DNA of 15,322 nt. Origin: Collinsella sp. (GTDB lineage: Bacteria > Actinomycetota > Coriobacteriia > Coriobacteriales > Coriobacteriaceae). Position 1 is the first letter of the stretch. Every line of letters begins with the position of its first letter. The notes below the pieces were generated by a model. That model saw nothing but the letters and a program-made list of their open reading frames with translations. It did no database searches and was not told the DNA's origin. Positions 8,386-15,275 of the stretch are shown piece by piece. A program made the position numbers and the translations under genes. Location of the stretch: NCBI GenBank assembly GCA_019419645.1, contig DXZN01000049.1, forward strand, positions 1 through 15,322, given 5' to 3'.

Positions 8386-9549
8386 ATGCGTAAGATTAAG
8401 ACCATCGACGACATCACTAAAGACGGCAAAGTCGAGTTTGGCGAGGGCTACGAGTTTGTAAGCACCGCCGAGGAGGCCGACGCCATCCTGATGCGCTCGA
8501 CCGACCTGCACGGCTACGAGCTGCCCGAGGGCATTCGCGCCATCGCCCGCTGCGGCGCCGGCGTCAACAACATTCCCGTCGAGGAGTACGCCAAGAAGGG
8601 CGTCGTTGTCTTTAACTCCCCCGGCGCCAACAGCAACGCCGTCAAGGAGCTCGTCCTGGGCATGCTGGTGCTTTCGAGCCGCGGCGTGGTGCAGTCGATG
8701 AACTGGGTGCGCGACAACGCCGACGACCCCGATATCCAAGTCGACGCCGAGAAGGCCAAGAAGGCCTTTGTGGGTCGCGAGCTCAAGGGCAAGCGCATTG
8801 GCGTCATCGGCCTGGGCAACGTGGGCTCCAAGGTCGCCAACGCCTGTGTCGATCTGGGCATGGACGTCTACGGCTACGACCCGTTCATTTCCGTCGAGCA
8901 CGCGTGGGTGCTGAGCCGCGAGGTGCAGCGCGTGGGCACGCTCGAGGATCTGTGCCGCGGCTGCGACTACCTCACCGTGCACGTGCCCAGCAAGGCCGAC
9001 ACCATCGGTATGATCAGCACCGAGCAGATTAACCTGCTGGCGCCCGACGCCGTGCTCATCAACTACGCGCGCGAGACCATCATTGACGAGGACGCCGTCG
9101 ACGCCGCCCTGCGCGCGGGCAAGCTCAGCTGGTTTAGCTGCGACTTTGCCACGCCCAAGACCGTCAAGATGCCCAACACGTTTATCACCACGCATTCGGG
9201 CGCCGGCACCGGCGAGGCCGAGGCCAACTGCGCCGACATGGCCATCAGCGAGCTCAAGGATTACCTGGAAAACGGCAACATCGCGCACAGCGTCAACTAC
9301 CCCGCCTGCAGCATGGGCAAGGCGCGCGCCGCAAGCCGCATTGCCTGCCTGCATGCCAACGTGCCCAACATGATCGGCCAGATCACGGCCATTCTCGCCA
9401 AGGACAACGCCAACGTGCAGCGCATGACCAACGAGTCCGCTGGCGAGAACGCCTACACCATGTTCGACACCGATGAGCACCTGGACGGCAGCACGATCGA
9501 GGCACTTAAGCAAATTCCGTCGATGTATCGTGTGCGCGTGATTAAATAG
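8386..9549 (+). CDS. serA: D-3-phosphoglycerate dehydrogenase SerA, short ACT-domain form, 387 aa
   Basis: SerA oxidises 3-phosphoglycerate to 3-phosphohydroxypyruvate with NAD, the committed step of serine synthesis, and supplies SerC. The substrate domain precedes a Rossmann fold with GLGNVG at residues 142-147. R229 and H270 (THSGAGT) sit where the catalytic Arg and His of D-2-hydroxyacid dehydrogenases lie. A C-terminal ACT domain (about 324-387, starting ANVPNMIGQITAIL) is the likely serine-sensing part. The usual ARGG is ARET, and the DxFxxEP segment that carries the catalytic Glu is replaced by CDFATPKTV. I recall similar changes in the short clostridial/Bacteroides-type SerA. The ATG has AAGGAG seven bases upstream (8373-8378). 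Confidence 0.93.
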   Translation: MRKIKTIDDITKDGKVEFGEGYEFVSTAEEADAILMRSTDLHGYELPEGIRAIARCGAGVNNIPVEEYAKKGVVVFNSPGANSNAVKELVLGMLVLSSRGVVQSMNWVRDNADDPDIQVDAEKAKKAFVGRELKGKRIGVIGLGNVGSKVANACVDLGMDVYGYDPFISVEHAWVLSREVQRVGTLEDLCRGCDYLTVHVPSKADTIGMISTEQINLLAPDAVLINYARETIIDEDAVDAALRAGKLSWFSCDFATPKTVKMPNTFITTHSGAGTGEAEANCADMAISELKDYLENGNIAHSVNYPACSMGKARAASRIACLHANVPNMIGQITAILAKDNANVQRMTNESAGENAYTMFDTDEHLDGSTIEALKQIPSMYRVRVIK

Positions 9550-9588
9550 CGCCGGCGCCAATCCTGCCAGACAGACCACGAAGCCCAT

Positions 9589-9627
9589 TCGGCCCCCGTT
9601 TTCACGAAACGGGGGCCGATTTTGTTG
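9589..9627 (+). terminator. Strong intrinsic terminator after serA
   Basis: A 13-bp perfect stem (arms 9589-9601 and 9607-9619, core CGGCCCCCGTTT) with loop TCACG is followed by TTTTGTTG. It closes the serC-serA operon about 40 bases after the serA stop. Confidence 0.9.
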
Positions 9628-9896
9628 CTCCGGACGACTTTAAAATGATACCCAGAACAAGTTTTTTCAGATAATCGATAGTGAGGCTCAAGTCGCTAAG
9701 CACACCCGCTTTGATAAACAGCTTTATCAGGGACTTTAGTAGGTAAAAATCGATCTCTATGTGCCGAATGTAAGTTGACTGTCCATTTTCCGAAACAACT
9801 TATTCTAGATAGCATTTTTAAGGCCCCTCCAAGGCGAAATATAAGTCTTTTTGTGACCAAAACTCTAGTCCGCGCGACCGTTTTCCACCCGCGCGG
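9628..9896. other. Lower-GC gap without a recognisable gene
   Basis: This stretch is clearly more AT-rich than its surroundings and holds no ORF with a ribosome site or family resemblance. It contains a hairpin TGATAAA-CAGC-TTTATCA (9712-9729). Next to the stop of the minus-strand gene is a 7-bp stem CCGCGCG/CGCGCGG (9870-9876 and 9890-9896), which could serve as a weak terminator for that gene. The base composition suggests recently acquired DNA or a decayed remnant. Confidence 0.4.
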
Positions 9897-10946
9897 CTAC
9901 ATTCCTGCCCAATCGATAAAAATCTCCTCACGAAGCCGCCGTTCGAGCTCCTGCTGTCGCGGCGTCTTGTCTTTCAGCGGCACATCGAGATAGGACATGA
10001 TGAGCTCCATCACCACGCGGAAGGCATCGGAGTCGGCCAGCTGACCATAGGTCATCAGAATGACGGGATATCCCATCGCTTGCAGCGCCGTCGTTCGATC
10101 GGAGTCCGAAATCTTGGATTCAATGGATCCGTGAATGGCTTTACCTTGGCATTCAACCAGACACTCTCGACTGCCGTCCTTATTTGCCAGCAGGATATCG
10201 GCATAGCGCCTATCAAGCCCCGAAATCAGGCGGGCGCTGCGCGTCATACGAATCTCAACGTTATTGGTAAGGCGCAGCCCTTCGCCGCCGCGCAACCTCG
10301 TAAGGCCAAACAGCATCGAAGCCTGGACCTCAAGCGGCGATGCCGCCACCCCCGTAATGCATTTCGCGGCACGTGTAAACGATTTAGCGCCGCGGAGCCC
10401 CCGGATCTTATCGGCGAACTCTGTAAGTTCAGAGAACTCGATCAAGGGCGGTCGTTTCCACAGGCCCGTTGGATTCCCCGAGACATCCTTTACATTTTCC
10501 CAACCCAACCGTGCGTCACCCCACCGGTCCCCATATGCCTGCACAAGTGCCGACTTTACCTGAGGCGCAATCTTGCACACGGCAAAGGTGCCGCACATCT
10601 CATACATGCACATGATTAAACGCTCGTTTGAGACCGAGGAAGCCAGGGTCAGCAGGGTAAAGAGCGGGGACGCGACATCGAGGCCAAACTCTGTCTGTCG
10701 CATGGAATCAAACGGCCTCTCCCCGTTCCAAACATGCCTGACAATGCGATCGCCCTTACGTCCGCAGCTGCCCTGCGCCAACACGTGTAACGGGGTGCCC
10801 AGGAAATGCGTGACGAGCGGATGCTCACATAGGTGCTCCCTGCGCGGATCGTCTACAGAATCAGGCAGGTCCGGCATTATTGCCAAGACCTGTGGGGGTA
10901 TCCGGTGATACCGAAAGGCAGATATGTCGCACAGCATGTCGTCCAT
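9897..10946 (-). CDS. Uncharacterised protein with a DUF559/Vsr-like PD-(D/E)XK nuclease fold at its C-terminus, 349 aa
   Basis: I do not recognise a named gene. The N-terminal part (MDDMLCDISAFRYHRIPPQV onward) has helical segments around 90-125 and no known motif. The C-terminal part looks like a restriction-endonuclease fold: SPLEVQASMLFGL (203-215) resembles the first helix of DUF559/Vsr proteins. D250 in RYADILL and Q267-G-K269 in VECQGK could form D...(E/Q)xK. DRTTALQAMGYPVILMTYGQL, spanning 283-303, matches the final helix-strand of that fold. ATG 10946 is chosen because the open frame upstream overlaps the divergent peptidase gene and family-like sequence begins here; the ribosome site is weak, so a GTG slightly upstream is possible. 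The gene stands alone. Defence, toxin or DNA-repair roles are all open. Confidence 0.7.
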   Translation of the reverse strand: MDDMLCDISAFRYHRIPPQVLAIMPDLPDSVDDPRREHLCEHPLVTHFLGTPLHVLAQGSCGRKGDRIVRHVWNGERPFDSMRQTEFGLDVASPLFTLLTLASSVSNERLIMCMYEMCGTFAVCKIAPQVKSALVQAYGDRWGDARLGWENVKDVSGNPTGLWKRPPLIEFSELTEFADKIRGLRGAKSFTRAAKCITGVAASPLEVQASMLFGLTRLRGGEGLRLTNNVEIRMTRSARLISGLDRRYADILLANKDGSRECLVECQGKAIHGSIESKISDSDRTTALQAMGYPVILMTYGQLADSDAFRVVMELIMSYLDVPLKDKTPRQQELERRLREEIFIDWAGM

Positions 10947-10949
10947 GAA

Positions 10950-10961
10950 GGGTACGTACCC
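10950..10961. promoter_or_regulatory. 12-bp perfect palindrome just upstream of the nuclease-like gene
   Basis: GGGTACGTACCC is fully self-complementary and lies four bases upstream of ATG 10946. It occupies the place where a ribosome site would be expected, so it may be an operator or part of a longer coding start. Chance cannot be excluded. Confidence 0.3.
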
Positions 10962-11060
10962 GCTGCGTCGCTTGTGAACCCGCTCGGACGGCAAACGCAC
11001 TGGCTCGGCCTGCGAACGGTAAATACTGCCACGCCCACGTCGCGGATCTCTCAGGAGGCT

Positions 11061-11066
11061 TACAAT
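11061..11066 (+). promoter_or_regulatory. Candidate -10 (TACAAT) for the M20 peptidase gene
   Basis: TACAAT lies about 35 bases before ATG 11101 and overlaps the left arm of the palindrome at 11062-11090. No good -35 is seen 17 bases upstream. The overlap would make the promoter sensitive to a protein bound to the palindrome. Confidence 0.3.
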
Positions 11067-11090
11067 CGGTTTGGAAAGCAAACTGATTGT
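11062..11090 (+). promoter_or_regulatory. 29-bp inverted repeat next to the peptidase ribosome site
   Basis: ACAATCGGTTTG (11062-11073) and CAAACTGATTGT (11079-11090) pair along 12 bp with a single G-U wobble and a GAAAG loop. The element ends exactly where the GAGG ribosome site (11091-11094) begins. It lies between two divergent genes. It could be a dyad operator in DNA or an RNA hairpin controlling translation. Confidence 0.55.
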
Positions 11091-11100
11091 GAGGTTGCAT

Positions 11101-12321
11101 ATGGTTGATGAGGACTTTGCCTGGCGGCTTGCGCAGGAGCTTGTGCGGATCGAAAGCTCAGACCCGGGCGCGTATGAGGACGAGATCGAGCGCTTCATTA
11201 AGAGGCTCATTGAGCAGCAGCTGGCACAACTTGATAGTTCTGCGCTCGATGCCGTGCAGATTGAGGAGCTCGAAGTGCTGCCCGGGCGCCGCAACCTTAA
11301 AGTCACCGTGCCGGGCCAAAGCGACGAGCCGCGGCTGATCTATATCTGCCACATGGATACCGTCACCTTGGGCGATGGCTGGGACGCAGACATCGCACCG
11401 CTTGGGGCGGTTGTGCGCGACGATAAACTCTATGGCCGCGGTGCCTGCGATATGAAGGGTGGCCTGGCCTGCGCCATTGCCGCACTGGTCCATACGCTCG
11501 AACGCGTGGCGGCGGATGGCGCGCTGCCACGCCGCGGCTTTTCGCTCATCTGCTCGGTCGACGAGGAAGACTTCATGCGCGGCTCAGAGGCCGCGATCGA
11601 TGCTGGCTGGGTCGGCTCGCGCGAATGGGTGCTGGACACCGAACCCACCGACGGACAGATCCAGGTGGCGCACAAGGGTCGCACGTGGTTCGAGATTGAA
11701 ATGGCTGGCGTGACGGCGCATGCGAGCCAGCCTTGGAAGGGCGCGGATGCCGTCGCCGCCATGGCCGAGGTCGTGTGTTCGCTTCGTCGCGCGTTTGCGG
11801 CGCTGCCCGCGCACGATGAGCTGGGGCCTTCGACCATCACGTTTGGCCAAATCGAGGGCGGATATCGCCCCTACGTCGTACCCGACCGCGCCAAAGTTTG
11901 GGTCGACATGCGCCTGACCCCGCCGACCGATACGGCCGCCGCAATCAATATGGTCGAGCATGCCATCGCCGTCGCCGAAGCCACCGTTCCCGGTTGCCAT
12001 GGCAGCTACACCGTGACGGGCGACCGCCCCGCCATCGAGCGCGATCCGGTCTCTCCCCTTCTAGCTGCACTCAAGTGCGCAGCAGACGATGTAACGGGCA
12101 CGGATACGACCGTCGGCTTCTTTACCGGCTACACCGACACTGCCGTCATTGCCGGCAAGACGGGTAACCGTAACTGCATGAGCTATGGCCCAGGCTCGCT
12201 CGCGCTCGCCCACAAGCCCAACGAATATGTGCCCCACGCCGACATCGTTCGTTGTCAGCAGGTGCTAATCGCGCTCGCCGATAACGTGCTCTGGGACGCG
12301 AGCGGCCAAGTTGGGGCATAA
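11101..12321 (+). CDS. M20-family metallopeptidase (ArgE/DapE/carboxypeptidase-like), 406 aa
   Basis: M20 enzymes are two-zinc cytoplasmic hydrolases that remove acyl groups or cleave dipeptide-like substrates; ArgE, DapE and several amidohydrolases belong here. The metal and catalytic set is complete: H84 and D86 in CHMDTV, D117 in GRGACDMKGG, E155-E156 in SVDEEDF and H371 in LAHKPNEY. The middle, from about 200 to 310, fits the dimerisation lid (GVTAHASQPWKGADA). ATG 11101 has GAGG at a six-base spacing. An in-frame TTG at 11071 lies in the palindrome and is less likely. The exact substrate cannot be told from sequence. A DUF1015 gene follows 40 bases downstream, probably cotranscribed. Confidence 0.9.
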   Translation: MVDEDFAWRLAQELVRIESSDPGAYEDEIERFIKRLIEQQLAQLDSSALDAVQIEELEVLPGRRNLKVTVPGQSDEPRLIYICHMDTVTLGDGWDADIAPLGAVVRDDKLYGRGACDMKGGLACAIAALVHTLERVAADGALPRRGFSLICSVDEEDFMRGSEAAIDAGWVGSREWVLDTEPTDGQIQVAHKGRTWFEIEMAGVTAHASQPWKGADAVAAMAEVVCSLRRAFAALPAHDELGPSTITFGQIEGGYRPYVVPDRAKVWVDMRLTPPTDTAAAINMVEHAIAVAEATVPGCHGSYTVTGDRPAIERDPVSPLLAALKCAADDVTGTDTTVGFFTGYTDTAVIAGKTGNRNCMSYGPGSLALAHKPNEYVPHADIVRCQQVLIALADNVLWDASGQVGA

Positions 12322-12361
12322 TAAGCCGCGAACAAACCGACTCGTGCGTTAGGACCGCCCC

Positions 12362-13051
12362 ATGAAAGCACTTCCGTTTCCCTGCATCCGCCCGGCTCAG
12401 GACCGCGTGCTCGAGGCACTGCCTGCAATGGGCAGCATCCTGAGCGGCAACGATGCTCTGCGCGGAGCCATTGCCGATGGTCTGATGCTCAAGGATCCAG
12501 GCGCGGCGTATTACGTGTACGAATGCTCGGGTGAGCCGGGACGCGTGACGGGTGTCGTGGCGATTTGCCCGGTTAACGTGCTGACGGGCGGCGACGAGGC
12601 TGCCGCCGAGAGCATCGACGCACTCGCCACCGCGCGCGCGATCGCCGAGCTCAAGGTGCAGCCGCGCCCCGTGTCGCTCGCCTACGAGGCGTCGCCCGTC
12701 ATGGATATCATTTTGAGCGCTGCCAAAGAGGGCGCATCGCTCTACGCCGTCACCGATCCCGCGGGCGTCACACATCGCGTGTGGGAGGTCAAGCGCGAGG
12801 ACGCCGTTGCCGCCATCCGTGCCATGCTCGATCAGGCGCCCGACCCGGTGTTCGCCGGTGACTCCGCCTATGTCGCCGCACTGGCTGGGGCATCGCAGAT
12901 TCTGGCCGACGAGGCCCGCGCTGCCGGCGCCTACTCTGGCAAAGAGCCGTTCAACTTTGCTGTAGCCGTGCTGTTCCCCGCCGCGCAGGTCAGCGGCAGC
13001 GCGCCGCAGGTTCCGACGGGTCTGCTCACTCACCAGGTCTCACGGTTCTAG
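12362..13051 (+). CDS. Shortened DUF1015-family protein, 229 aa
   Basis: The opening KALPFPCIRPA, the YYVYECSGEPGRVTGVVAI segment (50-68), and SLYAVTDPAGVTHRVWEV (126-143) follow the DUF1015 pattern. Normal members are about 400 residues, carry a conserved ADGHHR motif and have a further C-terminal half. Here the corresponding place reads FAGDSAY (164-170), and the protein ends soon after the helix that follows. Function of the family is unknown; members often sit beside serA/serC in Firmicutes. The ORF has AGGA about nine bases before the ATG, codon use like its neighbours and a terminator after it, so it looks expressed rather than freshly decayed. A 295-codon open frame on the other strand is a shadow. 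Confidence 0.75.
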   Translation: MKALPFPCIRPAQDRVLEALPAMGSILSGNDALRGAIADGLMLKDPGAAYYVYECSGEPGRVTGVVAICPVNVLTGGDEAAAESIDALATARAIAELKVQPRPVSLAYEASPVMDIILSAAKEGASLYAVTDPAGVTHRVWEVKREDAVAAIRAMLDQAPDPVFAGDSAYVAALAGASQILADEARAAGAYSGKEPFNFAVAVLFPAAQVSGSAPQVPTGLLTHQVSRF

Positions 13052-13094
13052 CGAACTCAAACGCTAAGCTGGAAAACCCAGCATCCAAACAAAC

Positions 13095-13136
13095 AAGGGG
13101 CGGAGATGCAGCAAACGCATGCACCTCCGCCCTTTT
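13095..13136 (+). terminator. Intrinsic terminator after the DUF1015 gene
   Basis: GGGCGGAG (13098-13105) pairs with CTCCGCCC (13125-13132). The stem continues through TGCA/TGCA after one mismatch and outward by A-T pairs, and is followed by TTTT. It sits between convergent genes and may also stop transcripts from the right. Confidence 0.8.
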
Positions 13137-13180
13137 CGCATCAAACAATTACGCCGGTAAACCGGGCCGCAACGTCAGCG

Positions 13181-13816
13181 TTATCCACGCTGCGGACCTG
13201 CCGCCGCCACGAGCGGCTCTAGCCCCAGCTCGCGCGCGTAGTCTTCCTGCGTAAAGACTTCGACCAGTTCAAACGTATCGGCCGCATCGTCAAACGCAAA
13301 ATGCAGCACTGAGCAGTTGCCCGGCACGCGTTCGCGCTCGTCAGCCGCCGCGCCCCGCACGTGGTCCAAAAACTCCTTGATAGCTGAGCCATGACTTACC
13401 GCGAGCACGCACGTATGGTCCGGACGCTGCATAAGATCGGTCAGCGTCGCCACCATGCGCGTGCGCACCTGGATCTGGCCCTCGCCGCCAAACTGCCGAT
13501 AGAAGTCGCGCCACGGGCGCTCGGGCATAAGCATCACGCGCTCGGCCTCAAAGTCGCCAAAGAACCACTCACGCAGGCCGTCCAGGCGCTCGTACGCCAA
13601 GCCCGGCCACAAGTTGGCGATAGTCTGCTCGGTGCGATGAAGCGTAGAGGTGTAGGCATGATCGGGCTCAATGCCGCGCGCACGTAAAAACATGCCGGCG
13701 CGCGCCGCCTGGTCGCAACCCAACTGCGTAAGCGGCGAGTCACTCCACCCCTGAATGATACGCTTAAGGTTGAATATCGTCTGTCCATGACGGACCAGAT
13801 ACAGATCTTTATTCAT
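13181..13816 (-). CDS. Histidine phosphatase family protein (phosphoglycerate mutase-like), 211 aa
   Basis: This is a member of the branch-1 histidine phosphatase superfamily, which transfers or removes phosphate through a phosphohistidine. LVRHGQT gives R9 and the nucleophile H10; R61, E83 (LREWFFG) and H142 (SHGSA) complete the active site. At 211 residues it is short and lacks the insertions of true glycolytic dPGM, so a phosphatase acting on a small phosphometabolite is more likely than a mutase; the substrate is unknown. ATG 13816 is chosen because AGGA lies close upstream and the RHG motif follows directly; the open frame extends to 13867 without a better start. It lies 17 bases after a paralogue on the same strand, so the two are cotranscribed. 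Confidence 0.88.
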   Translation of the reverse strand: MNKDLYLVRHGQTIFNLKRIIQGWSDSPLTQLGCDQAARAGMFLRARGIEPDHAYTSTLHRTEQTIANLWPGLAYERLDGLREWFFGDFEAERVMLMPERPWRDFYRQFGGEGQIQVRTRMVATLTDLMQRPDHTCVLAVSHGSAIKEFLDHVRGAAADERERVPGNCSVLHFAFDDAADTFELVEVFTQEDYARELGLEPLVAAAGPQRG

Positions 13817-13833
13817 AGGGGTCCTTTCGTTCG

Positions 13834-14376
13834 TTACCAACCCAAGAGCGAAAACGCCCCGTCGCAATAGCCAAAAAGAAGCACGGCACCGTTGTCGGGC
13901 AGCTCTCCCCCGCCAGTCACATACTCAAGAAACTCCTGGCAGGCTGAGCCGTGGGAAACCGCCAGCACGCAGTCGTGCTGCGGCCGGGCCATAATACGGG
14001 ACAGCGCCGCGACCATGCGCGACTGAAGCTGCACTTCCGACTCGCCGCCAAAGGCCACCGGATAATCGCCCCAGGGCTGCGGCGGCATCTCGCGATTTGA
14101 TGTGCCCTCCAGCGAGCCAAAATGCCACTCACGCAGGTCATCGACCAGCTCAATGGAACGGCCCTCGCCAACGATAAGCTCGGCCGTATGCCGCGCCCGG
14201 CCCAACGGCGAGGAATACACATGATCAAAGGCCACGCCACGCGCCGCAAACGCCGTACGCGCCGTCAGCGCCTGCTCGCGCCCGCGCGCCGTAAGCGGCG
14301 AATCGTGCCAGCCCTGCAAAATGCTCTGCACATTGAGCTCAGTCTGCCCATGCCGCACCAAATACAGATCTGCCAC
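13834..14376 (-). CDS. Histidine phosphatase family protein, tandem paralogue, 180 aa
   Basis: It shares the fold and all catalytic positions with its downstream neighbour: R8-H9 in LVRHGQT, R60, E83 (LREWHFG) and H142 (SHGSA). The segments QGWxDSPLT and CVLAVSHGSA are almost identical, which indicates a tandem duplication. It is about 30 residues shorter and lacks the C-terminal tail of the other copy. The start is GTG 14376 with a GGGGAGGG ribosome site close upstream; no ATG is available in this position. A REP-like hairpin lies directly upstream, between this gene and the nitroreductase. Substrate unknown. Confidence 0.87.
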   Translation of the reverse strand: MADLYLVRHGQTELNVQSILQGWHDSPLTARGREQALTARTAFAARGVAFDHVYSSPLGRARHTAELIVGEGRSIELVDDLREWHFGSLEGTSNREMPPQPWGDYPVAFGGESEVQLQSRMVAALSRIMARPQHDCVLAVSHGSACQEFLEYVTGGGELPDNGAVLLFGYCDGAFSLLGW

Positions 14377-14390
14377 ACGCCCTCCCCTCG

Positions 14391-14428
14391 TACCACCACA
14401 AAGGGGACAGGCACCTTTGTGGTGGTTT
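14391..14428. repeat. REP-like palindromic element (13-bp perfect stem)
   Basis: ACCACCACAAAGG (14392-14404) and CCTTTGTGGTGGT (14414-14426) are perfect complements around a loop GGACAGGCA. The motif GGGGACAGGCACCTTTGTGG resembles the GGGACAGG-type short palindromes scattered through many genomes and moved by RAYT-type transposases. Only one copy is seen here. It has no T-run and is not a typical terminator. Confidence 0.6.
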
Positions 14429-14458
14429 ACCGTCTGATCACGCCGCGGTGACGCTCAG

Positions 14459-15130
14459 CTACACCAGCACGTCGGCGAGCGAACGCTTGGGTACGTGGTG
14501 CACCTGTGCCTCGTCGCGCCAATAATTGATGGAGCCATCGGGGTTGGAATCGATCGCATCGATCACCTGTATCTCGGCCGGAACGCCAAAGGCCATGATC
14601 AGCTTGAGCTCATACTTGTCGTTATCGAGCCCCATGGCATCGATCGCATGGGGCGTAAAGGCCTTGAACATGCAGGCTGCCACCTCGGGCGTAGCGCTGC
14701 GGGCGGCGAGCATCATCGTCTGCGCGGCAATGCCCGTGTCGACCTCGGTAATGGGAGCGGCAGGCTTGCCCGGAACGGCGCGCTCAGCCAGAATCGCGAT
14801 GTAGCCGGTCGGGCGCTCGCCCTCGGCAGGACCCGGCCAATCCTTGAGCGCACCGGCCCATGCAAGCTCGTCAAATACACGCGCGCAGTCCTCTGCACCG
14901 CTTACCGCATGAAAACGCAGACGCTGAGCATTGGCACCGCAGGGAGCCAGGTGCGCCAGTTCCGCCAGCTCGAGCAAAAACTCGCGCGGCACGCGCATGG
15001 ACTCGTCAAAGCGACGGCACGTACGGGCACGACGGACCAGCGCATCAAACGCTTCCAGACCGAGCTTTTCGCAGCCCTGCTTTGCCATCGATTCTGCGCT
15101 TACCGGCGCTGCGGGAACTGCTTCGTTCAT
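14459..15130 (-). CDS. Nitroreductase family flavoprotein, 223 aa
   Basis: Nitroreductase-fold proteins bind FMN and use NAD(P)H to reduce nitro compounds, quinones or flavins in the cytoplasm. Family signs are ARTCRRFDESMRVP (35-48, flavin-contacting R39-R40), LAPCGANAQ (61-69), DTGIAAQTMMLAA (131-143) and the C-terminal YWRDE...HHVPKRSLADVL (203-222). The usual SPS in the second motif is APC. ATG 15130 is preceded by a G-rich stretch; an in-frame TTG at 15142 has no ribosome site. A DtxR/IdeR-like palindrome lies about 30 bases upstream, so expression may respond to iron or another divalent metal. The natural substrate is unknown. Confidence 0.9.
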   Translation of the reverse strand: MNEAVPAAPVSAESMAKQGCEKLGLEAFDALVRRARTCRRFDESMRVPREFLLELAELAHLAPCGANAQRLRFHAVSGAEDCARVFDELAWAGALKDWPGPAEGERPTGYIAILAERAVPGKPAAPITEVDTGIAAQTMMLAARSATPEVAACMFKAFTPHAIDAMGLDNDKYELKLIMAFGVPAEIQVIDAIDSNPDGSINYWRDEAQVHHVPKRSLADVLV

Positions 15131-15158
15131 AGGGACCCCCAATTCAAGCCAATTGTCT

Positions 15159-15177
15159 TTAGGAAAATCTAACCTAA
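15159..15177 (-). promoter_or_regulatory. DtxR/IdeR-type iron-box-like operator upstream of the nitroreductase
   Basis: Read on minus, the 19-bp site TTAGGTTAGATTTTCCTAA matches 15 of 19 positions of the DtxR/IdeR consensus TTAGGTTAGSCTAACCTAA. Its outer arms TTTAGG/CCTAAA are perfect. It lies 29-47 bases before the nitroreductase ATG, where the promoter core would be. The match is seen directly; regulation is inferred. Confidence 0.55.
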
Positions 15178-15275
15178 AACGTAGGCAATAACGAACAGGG
15201 CTGCAATGTTCTACACCTGTTGAATAGAAAATCGCGACGTGGGGAACAACGGAAACAATTCGGGACCTTTGGGGG

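Noticed and set aside
8371..9588. A 405-codon open frame on minus, opposite serA
   Set aside because: It has low-complexity composition (rich in H, V, G, A), lacks family features, and is fully covered by serA.
9775..9993. A 72-codon open frame on plus in the gap after serA
   Set aside because: It has no ribosome site, runs into the antisense of the nuclease-like gene, and its composition is not protein-like.
10947..11306. An N-terminal extension of the nuclease-like protein to a start at 11306
   Set aside because: The extra 120 residues are Ser/Arg-rich shadow sequence and overlap the start of the divergent M20 peptidase gene.
12146..13033. A 295-codon open frame on minus, opposite the DUF1015 gene
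   Set aside because: It overlaps the end of the peptidase gene, has no ribosome site or recognisable domain, and the plus-strand frame shows family motifs and a terminator.
13176..13192. A CAGCGT/ACGCTG hairpin over the stop codon of the 211-residue phosphatase
   Set aside because: It is only six base pairs, lies partly in coding sequence and has no T-run; it is not convincing as a terminator.
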